Below the pieces are notes generated by a model, which searched no databases, was not told the origin of the DNA, and saw only the letters and a list, made by a program, of their open reading frames with translations. DNA of 24,910 nt from a virus. The translations under genes were made by a program, and so were the position numbers. Below are positions 5,371 to 13,214 of the stretch, in pieces (position 1 is the stretch's first letter; each line of letters starts with the position of its first letter). The stretch is taken from the IMG/VR virus record IMGVR_UViG_3300026285_000003, positions 1-24,910 of that record; one strand, 5' to 3'.

Positions 5371-5638
5371 AGCAGTCTGGGCGGAACAAAGGAGGCAACG
5401 AGATGCCGAGCACCAAATTCGCCTGCAGAGTCGTCGGGCACGAAATGACCTTCAAAAAGGACCGGGTGCTGGTGAAGGTGAAGCTCAAAAACGAGGTCGA
5501 GGGCCTCAAGGTCGAGCTGATCGTGGACGAGGAGGACCGCGTGAAGTATCCGTTCGGGTCCAGCGCCATGCTCGACTTCAACGTGCAGCAGACGATCCCA
5601 CTCGAGAGGTAGCCGCGCGGCGCGGGGCGGCCGAGGAC
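5246..5638 (+). other. Upstream in-frame extension of the terminase ORF with its own strong ribosome site
   Basis: ATG 5246 has GGAGG (5235-5239) 6 bases upstream and is in the terminase frame, which stays open from here to 7456. The first ~50 codons translate to an Arg/Ala-rich helix (RALLEAQAERRAAKLARRAR). Beyond 5403 the frame runs under the well-supported 5403-5612 gene and becomes Gly/Arg-rich shadow sequence. Either a short overlapping product or a 736-residue terminase form could be made. I treat it as unproven and start the terminase at 5639. Confidence 0.3.
5403..5612 (+). CDS. Small beta-rich protein, unknown
   Basis: This encodes 69 residues from ATG 5403, with GGAGG about 7 bases upstream. 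Third positions are almost all G/C, clearly more than in the overlapping frames, which confirms this frame. The sequence alternates charged and hydrophobic residues (KDRVLVKVKLKNEVEGLKVE, LIVDEEDRVKYPFG), suggesting a small beta-barrel or beta-sandwich. It lies just before the terminase, where a small terminase subunit might be expected. No helix-turn-helix is visible, so that role is not supported. No family recognised. Confidence 0.82.
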   Translation: MPSTKFACRVVGHEMTFKKDRVLVKVKLKNEVEGLKVELIVDEEDRVKYPFGSSAMLDFNVQQTIPLER

Positions 5639-7456
5639 GTGCCGCCCCCGCCTGAGTTCCCCGGCCTCGACTACTACCGCGACCTCGCCCACTTTGAGGA
5701 GTTCTGCCGGGACTGCCTCGTCATCGTCACCAAGCAGGGCCACCGCGTCCGCTTCGTCCTCAACAGCAGCCAGCGGATCATCCTCAAAAGAGTCCGAGAG
5801 CTGATCGCAAACGGCATCCCGCCGCGCATCTTGTGCCTTAAAGCGAGACAGGTCGGGGTCTCGACCCTGATCGAGGCACTCCTTTCCTGGGACTGCCTCA
5901 TGCAGCCCAACCGATCCGCCCTCGTGATCGCGCACACGCTCAAGAGCTCCAAGGTGCTCTTCCGAATGAGCCGGAACTACCACCGCTTCCTCCGCGGCGA
6001 GATGCAGCAGGAGACCCGCATCCAGAACGTGCACGAGATCGAGTTCGATTCGGGGTCACGTCTCCAGGTCGAGGTCCAGGGAGACCCGCGCGGGTACACG
6101 GCGCAGAAGGTTCACCTGAGCGAGTTCGCCTACTACGAGCAGGCTGAGGCCACCCTTCAGGCCATCATGCAAACCGTTCCACTGAGTCTCGACTCGCTGG
6201 CCGTCATCGAGAGCACGGCAAACGGAATGGGTGGGATCGGGCAGAAGTTTCACAAGATGTGGCAGCGAGCGGTCGGCCTGTCGCTCGACAAGGACGTGCC
6301 GGAGGACGAGAAGGGGTGGACGCCCATCTTCGTCCCCTGGTTCGAGCACGAGGAGTACGAGTTTCCGCTCAAGGGGGAGCGCTTCTTCCGTAACTCCGTC
6401 GAGCAGGCGCTCTGCCGAGCTCACCCGCAGATCACGAACCAGAAGCTCAAGTGGCGGCGGTGGTGCATCAGCGCAAATCTGGACGGGGACGAGGTGAGGT
6501 TCGCGCAGGAGTATCCCGCGACTGACCTCGAGGCCTTCTCTCTTTCCGGTCGCCCCGCGTTCGACGTCGAGGCGGTCGAGCACTACACGAAGGCCCTGAA
6601 CGACCTCGTGGGGGCGAACAAGATGCCCGAGTGCACGGAGATCGAGGCGGAGCCCTCGGGATTCGGAGTGCCGCAGATCGTGGTTCACGACCGGGGGCGG
6701 CTCAGGGTCTTCTTCGAGCCCCAGAAGAGGCACACCTACGTCATCGGCGCCGATCCCTCGGAAGGCGACCCCGGGTCGGACCACTCCCCGCTTGCGGTCC
6801 TGGACGACCAGACGATGGACCTCGCCGCGACCTGGTACGGGAAGGCACCGCCCGACGTCCTGGCGCTCCGCGCGATCGACATGGCGCACTACTTCAACGA
6901 CGGGCTCATCATCGGCGAGGCCAACAACCACGGCATCCTCTTCCACGACACGATCACCCAGGTTGGCTACCCGAACCTCTACTACCGGAAGGTGAGCGCC
7001 GAGTCGGTTGCCGGCGAGATCACGGACAAGCCCGGGTACATGGCGACGACCAAGATGCGCCAGCACCTCTTCGACACGCTCAGGAAGTACGTGCGGATGA
7101 AAATGGGGAAGATCCACTGCCCGCATATGATCCAGCAGATCCAAACGCTCATCTACGTCGACGACAAGGTCCAGGCGGGGGTCGGCTCGGAAAAGGACCT
7201 GTTGGTCGCGTTCGGGCTCTGCCTCATGGCGCACCGAGGCTCGATGCACAACCCGCTGGAGGCGCACCCCGAGGAGTTCGTCCGGTCGGTCGCCACGGCC
7301 GCGTCGCTCCTCAAGGAGCGAGAGGGGCCCGAGGTCGCAGCCCGGTACGCGATGGTCCAGAGCGGGATGTCTATGGACGAGGTCCTGAAAATGGAGGATG
7401 CTATCCTGGCTCGGGAGGCCGCGCGCAAGAAGTTCGGAATCGCTGGCTTGCGGTAG
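5639..7456 (+). CDS. terL: Terminase large subunit (DNA-packaging ATPase/nuclease)
   Basis: This 605-residue protein pumps phage DNA into the prohead through the portal and cuts concatemers. The ATPase domain has the deviant Walker A KARQVGVST (68-76) and Walker B ending VIE (189-191). The C-terminal RNase-H-like nuclease domain shows acidic residues at Asp372 (GADPSEGD), Glu427 (GEANNHG) and Asp520 (SEKDLL). The YRDLAHFEEFCRDCLVIV opening matches the normal N-terminus of this family, which favours GTG 5639. The ribosome site there is only moderate (GAGG close to the GTG), and the frame is open upstream to ATG 5246. It stands at the head of the packaging/virion module, with the portal two small genes downstream. 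Confidence 0.95.
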   Translation: MPPPPEFPGLDYYRDLAHFEEFCRDCLVIVTKQGHRVRFVLNSSQRIILKRVRELIANGIPPRILCLKARQVGVSTLIEALLSWDCLMQPNRSALVIAHTLKSSKVLFRMSRNYHRFLRGEMQQETRIQNVHEIEFDSGSRLQVEVQGDPRGYTAQKVHLSEFAYYEQAEATLQAIMQTVPLSLDSLAVIESTANGMGGIGQKFHKMWQRAVGLSLDKDVPEDEKGWTPIFVPWFEHEEYEFPLKGERFFRNSVEQALCRAHPQITNQKLKWRRWCISANLDGDEVRFAQEYPATDLEAFSLSGRPAFDVEAVEHYTKALNDLVGANKMPECTEIEAEPSGFGVPQIVVHDRGRLRVFFEPQKRHTYVIGADPSEGDPGSDHSPLAVLDDQTMDLAATWYGKAPPDVLALRAIDMAHYFNDGLIIGEANNHGILFHDTITQVGYPNLYYRKVSAESVAGEITDKPGYMATTKMRQHLFDTLRKYVRMKMGKIHCPHMIQQIQTLIYVDDKVQAGVGSEKDLLVAFGLCLMAHRGSMHNPLEAHPEEFVRSVATAASLLKEREGPEVAARYAMVQSGMSMDEVLKMEDAILAREAARKKFGIAGLR

Positions 7457-7469
7457 GAGGGGCTGTGGC

Positions 7470-7766
7470 GTGAGCGACGAAAGACTCTTCGATGACGGAA
7501 GGTTCCCTGACAGCGATGGGCGGGCGGAGTGCTTTTGGTGTGGGCGCAAGGTGGACCCGCTCGATCCCAAGCGCGTGACGTACACGCCCAACGCCGCGGC
7601 CTGCGAGCCACTACCGGCCCACGAGTCATGCCTCGCCGGCGACAGCAACCACATGGAGCGCGTGCGCATCGCGGCCATGGCGGCCATAAACCAGATGGGC
7701 AATGCGAACATCAAGCGCGCTCGCGAGGCGGCCCAGTGCGTCGCGCCCTCACCGGTCCAGCACTGA
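7470..7766 (+). CDS. Small CxxC protein, unknown
   Basis: This encodes 98 residues from GTG 7470, with GGAGGGG about 8 bases upstream. An ECFWCGRKVDPLDPKR segment supplies a CxxC knuckle (Cys22, Cys25), and later cysteines in AAACEPLPAHESCLAG with a histidine could complete a zinc site. The C-terminal third is helical (MERVRIAAMAAINQMG). The stop overlaps the next start (TGATG). Its position between terminase and portal suggests a packaging-time accessory, but no family was recognised. Confidence 0.72.
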   Translation: MSDERLFDDGRFPDSDGRAECFWCGRKVDPLDPKRVTYTPNAAACEPLPAHESCLAGDSNHMERVRIAAMAAINQMGNANIKRAREAAQCVAPSPVQH

Positions 7767-8068
7767 TGGCTCCGTTGTACGATTACGTTTGCGAAAAGGG
7801 CCACGTCACCGAGCAATTCCGCCATATGAGCGACCCGGAGCCCGGAGTCGTGCGCTGCGGCTCCTGTCCGCATCTCGCGTCGCGAGTATTCGCCCCGCCA
7901 GCCGTGATCGACGATTTCCCGGAGCACGTGTCCATCGCCTTCGGATGCGTCGTCAAGAATCGAGCGCACCACCGAGAACTCCAGCGGATCCATGGGACGC
8001 ACGACTGGCAGCCCGTCAAGGAGGCCCCGTTGTTCAGCAAGTTGCGTAAGGAGGGGTACGCGATCTGA
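7766..8068 (+). CDS. FmdB-like zinc-ribbon protein
   Basis: This encodes 100 residues from ATG 7766, overlapping the previous stop. The N-terminus APLYDYVCEKGHVTEQF, then RCGSC and ASRVFAPPAV, reproduces the FmdB-type putative regulatory zinc ribbon ('Y.Y.C..cGh.fE........C..C.....RvfspP'). Here one ligand of the first knuckle is His (C-x3-H) instead of Cys. The second half (residues ~55-100) is polar and helical with a histidine run (NRAHHRELQRIHGTHDW). Proteins of this type are common in phages near the portal. Their role is not established. Confidence 0.8.
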   Translation: MAPLYDYVCEKGHVTEQFRHMSDPEPGVVRCGSCPHLASRVFAPPAVIDDFPEHVSIAFGCVVKNRAHHRELQRIHGTHDWQPVKEAPLFSKLRKEGYAI

Positions 8069-9909
8069 TGCCGGGTACGGCGTTCACTCTCGACGACGGC
8101 TCGATCTTCGCCGCCAGCGAGCGGCACGTTCCCGAGACCCCCGCGTTCGGCTCCTTCGGAGACGGACCCGAGGGAGAGGGCAAGATCAGGGCGTGGGTCG
8201 CGGACAAGTGGAATGTCGTATTCCAGCTGAAGCGAGGCGAGCAGGAGAGGCTCAAGACCTGCGAGCTCTACTACGCCGGGTTCCACTACGTCGATCCCTG
8301 GGAGAACCGCAACAACCCGGTCACGAACTACTGCATGTCCACCGTCGAGACGATCTGGCCCATCCTCACGCAGTCGAGGCCCAGGCCCGAGCCCGTGCCG
8401 CGGAACTTCATGGACGCGGAGAAGATCGAGCGGCTCCGGGAGTACTCGACCTACAAGATGGACAGCAGCGGGTTCGACCGGATCTTCCGAATCTGCGTCC
8501 GGGATCTCCTGAAGTACGGCTGGTGCTGCCCGATGATCGGCTGGGACCCGCAGGGGAGGGCGCTCCCGCGCTATCTCTCCCCGTTCGACTTCTACCCCGA
8601 CCAGGCGCCGGACGAGTCGGAACTCGAGTGCTTCTTCATCGCCCGGCCCGTATCGGTGCGCAGGCTTCGCGCGCTTTTCCCGAAGGTCGCCGACAAGATC
8701 AAGCCCGACAACATCGCGAGCCCGAGTTACGAGGTCTTGGTCCAGCCCTACCTCGACGCGGAGGGTCTGTTCGGGGGCATCCGGGGCCCCCAGTTCATAG
8801 GCACGATGCCATCGGCCTCGTTCGAGGACGGCGCGGCCGCGACGACGAGCGGGGAGTACGCGATCGACACCGGCTCCTTCTCCGTGTTCGGCCAGACGGT
8901 CTTCTTGCTCCAGATGTTCGTTCGCGACTACACGACCATGTCCGTGAGATACGAGGGCACGCGCTACATCGACGATCCGACCGGGCAACTCGAGGTGCCG
9001 CACTCGATGACGGTCCAGGAGCCCTGCTGTCCCTCGGGCTGGCGCATGATCCCGATGACCGCGTCGGGCGCTATCCTGGACACCCCGAAGCCCGTGGATC
9101 CGGTGCTCGGGGGTATCCCGCTCGTGATCGGCAGGGACTACGAGCAGGGCGGCAAGTTCTATCCCAAGGGCGAACTGGACGACATCATCCCGATCCAGCG
9201 GGACATCAACCGGAGCGACGCCATGATCGCGCGCGCCCTGGAACTTCAGGGGAACCCGCCAGTCGTGACGAGCATCGACTCCAGACTCTCGACCGACAAG
9301 TCCTCGGTCGAGGGCGGCGAGATCCTCCGCATCGCTCGCGGGTCGACGCTCGTTTATCTTCAGCCGCAGGGCCTTGCGGAGTCGCACTTTGTTCGCCGCG
9401 CCGGCCGCCGTCAGGACATCCAGATCGTCGCTGGCACGCCGGACTCCCTCCAGGGGCAGAGGCCGATCGGGGTCGAGGCAGCGTCCGCGATCCGGCAACT
9501 CACGGAGTCGGGCGCATCGCGAGCACGCGCCAAGGGAGCGGGGCTGCTCGAGTGGGCCGCGCTCTTGCTCCAGAAGATGATCCGGGCCGACATCAGGAAG
9601 AGCGTCGACCCGATCTACTTCCGCACCACGAGCGGCGGCGACATGTGGCTGAACCCGGACGATTACACGGCGGACGACTTCGAAGTTCGGTGGAGTTCGG
9701 ACAGCGGAGACGCTCAGGGTCGCCAAGACAGGCAGGACCTGGACCTGCAGCTCTACCAACTGGGGGTCATCGACGCTCAGCAGCTTCTCGACGACTTCGA
9801 CTACCCCAACAGGGCCGCCATCCTCCAGAGAATTGCGATCAACCGGATCCAAATGGCGCAAGCGGCGGCCGCCACGAACGGCGGCGGACCAAAGGGAGGC
9901 GGACAGTGA
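8068..9909 (+). CDS. Portal protein
   Basis: This 613-residue protein starts at ATG 8068 (TGATG overlap). Its position directly after the terminase block, its size and its content fit a dodecameric portal through which DNA enters and leaves the head. Visible features include an N-terminal wing with NRNNPVTNYCMSTVETIWPI and a mixed beta region with aromatic YLSPFDFYPDQ. A long helical part (DIIPIQRDINRSDAMIARAL, RRAGRRQDIQIVAGTPDS) follows, then EAASAIRQLTESGASRARAK with LLEWAALLLQKMI, the usual clip/stem helices. The end is Ala/Gly-rich (QAAAATNGGGPKGGG). It most resembles long podovirus-type portals. Subfamily not assigned. Confidence 0.9.
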   Translation: MPGTAFTLDDGSIFAASERHVPETPAFGSFGDGPEGEGKIRAWVADKWNVVFQLKRGEQERLKTCELYYAGFHYVDPWENRNNPVTNYCMSTVETIWPILTQSRPRPEPVPRNFMDAEKIERLREYSTYKMDSSGFDRIFRICVRDLLKYGWCCPMIGWDPQGRALPRYLSPFDFYPDQAPDESELECFFIARPVSVRRLRALFPKVADKIKPDNIASPSYEVLVQPYLDAEGLFGGIRGPQFIGTMPSASFEDGAAATTSGEYAIDTGSFSVFGQTVFLLQMFVRDYTTMSVRYEGTRYIDDPTGQLEVPHSMTVQEPCCPSGWRMIPMTASGAILDTPKPVDPVLGGIPLVIGRDYEQGGKFYPKGELDDIIPIQRDINRSDAMIARALELQGNPPVVTSIDSRLSTDKSSVEGGEILRIARGSTLVYLQPQGLAESHFVRRAGRRQDIQIVAGTPDSLQGQRPIGVEAASAIRQLTESGASRARAKGAGLLEWAALLLQKMIRADIRKSVDPIYFRTTSGGDMWLNPDDYTADDFEVRWSSDSGDAQGRQDRQDLDLQLYQLGVIDAQQLLDDFDYPNRAAILQRIAINRIQMAQAAAATNGGGPKGGGQ

Positions 9910-10103
9910 AGCCTGTCAAGCACATCGGATTCGCAGCGGCCGTCGCGAAGGCCAAGGCTGGAGGCGCCACGAACCCGGCGGGAGCGATCGCGGCGGCAGC
10001 GCGGAAGGCGAGCCCGGCAGCGGTGGCGAGAAACCCGAGGCTGCTTAAGGTGAAGCGCGGCAAGAAACGACAGAAGATCGCCGCGATTCGGGCCGGATAC
10101 TAG
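9906..10103 (+). CDS. Small Lys/Ala-rich basic protein, paralogue of next gene at its C-terminus
   Basis: This encodes 65 residues from GTG 9906 (GTGA overlap, GGGAGG upstream). The composition is Ala- and Lys-rich, histone-tail-like (FAAAVAKAKAGGATNPAG). The last residues KKRQKIAAIRAG closely match the C-terminus of the next gene (KKRRQRIAEIRAG). The charge suits DNA or scaffold binding inside the prohead. The position between portal and scaffold supports a head-assembly or internal-protein role. No family recognised. Confidence 0.72.
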   Translation: MKPVKHIGFAAAVAKAKAGGATNPAGAIAAAARKASPAAVARNPRLLKVKRGKKRQKIAAIRAGY

Positions 10104-10104
10104 G

Positions 10105-10311
10105 ATGCCGTCAGTCTCGCAAGTTCAGCAGGAGATGATGGGAGCGGACTACGCCCGGGCGAGAGCCGGCAAGCCGACGAGGACCGGAATGAGCGTCGCC
10201 CAACTGAAAGAGTTTGCGTCAACCCCGCGCAAGGGGCTACCGTACAGAGCAGCGTCGTCCAAGAAGAAGCGTCGGCAGAGAATCGCGGAGATCAGGGCGG
10301 GAGGTGGGTGA
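10105..10311 (+). CDS. Small basic protein sharing a C-terminal motif with the preceding gene
   Basis: This encodes 68 residues from ATG 10105, one base after the previous TAG. The N-terminal half is polar and helical (VQQEMMGADYARARAGKP), followed by MSVAQLKEFASTPRKGLP. It ends in KKKRRQRIAEIRAGGG, nearly the same motif as the upstream 65-residue protein. The N-terminal halves differ, so this is either a partial duplication or two proteins carrying one docking tail. The ribosome site is weak, consistent with coupling to the gene before it. Confidence 0.7.
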   Translation: MPSVSQVQQEMMGADYARARAGKPTRTGMSVAQLKEFASTPRKGLPYRAASSKKKRRQRIAEIRAGGG

Positions 10312-10314
10312 GAC

Positions 10315-10638
10315 ATGCCGATGAGCCCCGAAATGGCGGTGGGCGCAACGCAGGACGCGCCCCCAGACCGTCCCACAGCAAACCTCGAGCAGCTACTGAC
10401 CCAGGCCACGATGATCATAGGCAGAGATGGCGGGATCGACCAGAACGAGAAGCAGATCGTCCGGCGCTTCGTCGAGCAGTTGTCCATGATGGCCCAGGGT
10501 GGCCAGTTGGGCGGACCTGGCGCGCCAGGCGCTGGGGGAGCGCAGGCTCTTCCGCCGAGCCCCGGCGAGATGAACATGAACACTCAGGACATGGGCACCG
10601 TGGAAGGTGCCCAGCCCGAATACGAGGGGGCCTACTAA
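10315..10638 (+). CDS. Hypothetical head-region protein
   Basis: This encodes 107 residues from ATG 10315, with GGAGGTG about 9 bases upstream. An internal helical segment (LEQLLTQATMIIGRDGGID, then QIVRRFVEQLSMMAQG) is flanked by Pro/Gly/Ala-rich, probably disordered ends, including GGPGAPGAGGAQALPPSPGE. Such a layout suits a head-completion or scaffold-cofactor protein, but no family is recognised. It lies between two small basic proteins and the scaffold-like gene in an unbroken series of 1-3-base gaps. Confidence 0.7.
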   Translation: MPMSPEMAVGATQDAPPDRPTANLEQLLTQATMIIGRDGGIDQNEKQIVRRFVEQLSMMAQGGQLGGPGAPGAGGAQALPPSPGEMNMNTQDMGTVEGAQPEYEGAY

Positions 10639-10639
10639 C

Positions 10640-11479
10640 ATGGCGAATCCAGCTTCAGTGATGATTCCGCCGGACGCAGCCGAGAAGGCTGCGGAGGCGG
10701 CCAAGACGCGCGACTACTACGCCGACCTGACCGACGAGGAGCGCGCCGAAGAGGGGTTGCCCCCGCGGGAGCCTGCAAAGGCCGAGACCGCGCCCGGCGA
10801 GAAGCCCCCAGAGGAAGAGCCCGAAGAGGGCGAGCCAGAAGAGGAACCCGAAGAAGAGTCGGTCGAGGACGAGGACAGCGCGACCGAGCGGCTCTTCGAG
10901 GAGATCGCGAACCTCCAGGAGAGCGTCGACGACGCACTTGGCAGGACCAAGCCGGCCAGGACCGAGGGAGAGGTCGACGCACGACTCAAGGCGGCGCTGG
11001 AAAGCGACGACGAGTCGACACGCTTTCTAGCCGAGGAACTCATAGCCGCGAAGCAGAGGCTTGAGCGAGTCGAGCTAGACGCGCGCACGGAGCGGGTCGA
11101 TCGGCAGAGAACCAAGGACGACACCGACTTCAGGAATCTCCAGAAGGGCTACACCGTCGGTGGGAAACCAATGACGAAGGCGCAAGTCGAGATGGTCGAG
11201 GACTACATCGACGCGAACAAGGAAGTGGGAAGTCGGCTCGACATCGAGGACGTCGCTCGCGTCGTGTTCAAGGACGCGCTCGGCCGAGTCAACCCCAAGT
11301 CGTCCCCGGGCAAGGCCCCCGGCGGCTCAGTCAACGGAAAGGGTTCCCCCGTCGCAACGATCGTGGACGAGGGGAGCGCCGGCGGAGTTACCGTCGGCCC
11401 TTGGAAGCCAAGGCCCAACGAGACCATGGAGTCGGCGGTGGACGCCGCGGGGGCTGCACTTCTCGGCGTAAAGCGCTGA
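10640..11479 (+). CDS. Scaffold-like capsid assembly protein
   Basis: This encodes 279 residues from ATG 10640. A strongly acidic Pro/Glu tract (about residues 47-75) precedes a long helical, coiled-coil-like region (ATERLFEEIANLQESVDDAL, LAEELIAAKQRLERVELDAR). A segment with GGKPMTKAQVEMVEDYID follows, then a disordered Gly/Ser/Pro end. An acidic, helical protein encoded immediately before the major capsid gene is the standard profile of a phage scaffold, which directs coat subunits into a prohead and then leaves. No protease domain is visible. Function is inferred from position and composition. Confidence 0.78.
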   Translation: MANPASVMIPPDAAEKAAEAAKTRDYYADLTDEERAEEGLPPREPAKAETAPGEKPPEEEPEEGEPEEEPEEESVEDEDSATERLFEEIANLQESVDDALGRTKPARTEGEVDARLKAALESDDESTRFLAEELIAAKQRLERVELDARTERVDRQRTKDDTDFRNLQKGYTVGGKPMTKAQVEMVEDYIDANKEVGSRLDIEDVARVVFKDALGRVNPKSSPGKAPGGSVNGKGSPVATIVDEGSAGGVTVGPWKPRPNETMESAVDAAGAALLGVKR

Positions 11480-11501
11480 TCGCACATAGGAGTACGCGAA
11501 A

Positions 11502-12554
11502 ATGACCTCTTCGTTCCCCTGGAACCAGGTGAACGTAATGGTCCAGGACTTCATCATTCCCACGATCCAGGACCAGATTTTCCTCTCGAACGCGATGCTG
11601 AATCGCATGAGAGGGCGGGTAAAGCACTTCACTGGAGGCCGCAGGATCGTAGTACCACTCTCCTGGCGCACGCAGGGCGGGCTGAAGTGGTTCGCCGGGG
11701 CGGACGTATTCGCGCCGACGATCCGCGATCCCTTCCAGGCAGCCGAGTTCACGCCGAAGAACGCCAACGTCGATCTCACGATCGATTGGGACGAGGAGAT
11801 GACCGCCTCGGGCCTGAACCAGGTCATGGACCTGATGGCGGCCAAGGGCGAGATGGCCCGGAACACCTTCTTCGACGGGATGGCGAGCGAGATCTACAAC
11901 GACGGCACGGACACGCGCGCTCTCGCCGGCCTCCAGTACGCGCTCAAGGAAGGCGCCACCGGCGGCCAGGTGCCTCCGACGATGACCTACGGCGGGATCT
12001 CTCGGAGTTCCACGTTGAACACGTGGTGGAACCACAACTCCGACAACCCGACCACGGCCTACGTCACCGGAGCCTCGAGCACCTTCGCGGGCTCGGCGTC
12101 GACGGGGCCGAACTTCGCGCCCATCAACAAGATGTTCGCGAACATCAAGCTCCGGTCCGGCAAGCTACCCACGCTGATCCTGAGCAACGTCGGGGCGTGG
12201 AGCGACATCCACTACAACCTCGTGAAAAACGAGCGCTACCAGCGTCCTCAGCAGCAGACGGACCTGTTTAAGGCGGGCTTCGAGAACTTCATGTTCCGAA
12301 ACGCCACGTGGGTCCAGGACGAGAAGGCCCCGCGGGACACGAGCGCGAACAAGTTCGAGAAGGTCTACATCCTCTACGAGCCGTCCATTCGGCTCCACGT
12401 GGATTCCCGAGCCGACTTCGCGTTCGAGCCGTTCCGCAAGCCCCACAACCAGATGGTCCGCACCGCCTACATCCTCTGGCGGGGCGAGCTCATCATCAAC
12501 GAGCCGCGTGCGAACGGGGTCATGCCCCGCATCGACACGTCCGGCGTCTCGTAA
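11502..12554 (+). CDS. Major capsid protein (HK97-fold)
   Basis: This encodes 350 residues from ATG 11502, with TAGGAG about 8 bases upstream. The pattern GRVKHFTGGRRIVVPLSWRT, then WFAGADVFAPTIRDPFQAAE and a TASGLNQVMDLMAAKGEMAR spine-helix region, followed by MASEIYNDGTDTRALAGLQYA, matches a known group of HK97-fold coat proteins. The C-terminal part (VRTAYILWRGELIINEPRAN) is the typical closing strand region. There is no obvious propeptide, which fits the separate scaffold gene upstream. It should be the most abundant virion protein. Confidence 0.92.
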   Translation: MTSSFPWNQVNVMVQDFIIPTIQDQIFLSNAMLNRMRGRVKHFTGGRRIVVPLSWRTQGGLKWFAGADVFAPTIRDPFQAAEFTPKNANVDLTIDWDEEMTASGLNQVMDLMAAKGEMARNTFFDGMASEIYNDGTDTRALAGLQYALKEGATGGQVPPTMTYGGISRSSTLNTWWNHNSDNPTTAYVTGASSTFAGSASTGPNFAPINKMFANIKLRSGKLPTLILSNVGAWSDIHYNLVKNERYQRPQQQTDLFKAGFENFMFRNATWVQDEKAPRDTSANKFEKVYILYEPSIRLHVDSRADFAFEPFRKPHNQMVRTAYILWRGELIINEPRANGVMPRIDTSGVS

Positions 12555-12569
12555 GGGGGGCCAGCGTCC

Positions 12570-13139
12570 ATGTTGAACATCGGTCTGGAAGTCCAGCAGC
12601 AGATCCGCGGCGCGGACGGCACGCTCCTCTGGAGCGGAGCCCAGGCGATCGCGACGAGCTACATCGCCATCAGCAGCGAGGCGTCAGCCGCATTCGTCAT
12701 GGGCGAAGCCGCGCTGTGGGATCCGGCGACGGTCTCGACGGGATTCATCCCGAGGCAGGAGACGACGGCGGCGGGCGGCACCCCGGCGTCGGATCTTCCT
12801 GGTTCTCTCGTCCTCGGCATCAAGCGCACGACGGCGGGCGGCATCGGAACCGACGTTGGCTTCCTGGGCGTGGTCCAGGAGCCGGTCGGGCCGGGAAAGC
12901 GCGGAGTCGTCGCTGGCGTTGGGAGTCTGACGAGCGTGCTCGTGACCACGGGCGCGATCGCGGTGGGAACGATCCTCGTGAGTTCCGCGACGATCGGGCT
13001 CTGCGCTCCGGGCGCCACGAAGGCCGCGACGGTACCGGCGTACGGGACCGTGCTCGGCATCTGTCTCAAGACGAACACCACCGGTGCCACGGGCACCAAT
13101 AGCACGAGCTGGGCCGGGATCCTCGTTCTACCGGGCTAG
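12570..13139 (+). CDS. Probable capsid decoration/stabilisation protein
   Basis: This encodes 189 residues from ATG 12570, with a G-rich ribosome site (AAGGGGGG) upstream. The sequence is beta-rich, with many Ala, Gly, Thr and Val and few charges (VLVTTGAIAVGTILVSSATI, then GTVLGICLKTNTTG). The PGKRGVVAGVGSL...GTILV...GTVLGICL pattern resembles small head-decoration proteins that coat mature capsids. The gene sits directly after the major capsid gene, where these proteins are usually encoded. Family membership is suggestive, not proven. A strong hairpin follows the stop. Confidence 0.65.
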   Translation: MLNIGLEVQQQIRGADGTLLWSGAQAIATSYIAISSEASAAFVMGEAALWDPATVSTGFIPRQETTAAGGTPASDLPGSLVLGIKRTTAGGIGTDVGFLGVVQEPVGPGKRGVVAGVGSLTSVLVTTGAIAVGTILVSSATIGLCAPGATKAATVPAYGTVLGICLKTNTTGATGTNSTSWAGILVLPG

Positions 13140-13159
13140 CCGCGCGCGAGGAAAGCGGG

Positions 13160-13192
13160 GCGCCGTGCGCGGTAGCGTTACGTGCACGGCGC
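13160..13192. terminator. Strong 12-bp hairpin after the decoration gene, no T-tract
   Basis: Left arm GCGCCGTGCGCG (13160-13171) pairs with right arm CGTGCACGGCGC (13181-13192), with one G-U wobble and a 9-base loop. It lies in the 75-base gap between the capsid/decoration genes and the next small gene. No run of Ts follows, so it is not a classical intrinsic terminator. It may instead stabilise the capsid mRNA, attenuate, or mark a processing site. The hairpin also makes the upstream GTG 13182 an unlikely start for the next gene. Confidence 0.5.
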
Positions 13193-13214
13193 TTCATCGT
13201 ATGCGGGGGACCTG

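Noticed and set aside
5403-5612. Small terminase subunit
   Set aside because: Position before the large subunit is suggestive, but the product is a 69-residue beta-rich protein with no helix-turn-helix or helical oligomerisation core.
6056-8002. 648-codon minus-strand ORF opposite the terminase
   Set aside because: It is antisense to a clear terminase with catalytic motifs. Its product is Arg/Val/Leu/Asp-rich, as expected for the complement of high-GC coding DNA, and no ribosome site or family pattern was seen.
7783-9861. 692-codon minus-strand ORF opposite the portal
   Set aside because: It mirrors the portal codon structure, is low-complexity in composition, and would break the co-directional packaging operon. 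Treated as a GC-rich shadow.
7992-9905. Long plus-strand ORF overlapping the portal in another frame
   Set aside because: Only its last 66 codons (from GTG 9906) form a real gene. Upstream it is Arg/Pro/Gly-rich shadow of the portal frame.
13182-13214. GTG 13182 as start of the small gene after the hairpin
   Set aside because: It lies inside the right arm of the hairpin and lacks a good ribosome site, whereas ATG 13215 has GGGGGA at 4 bases.
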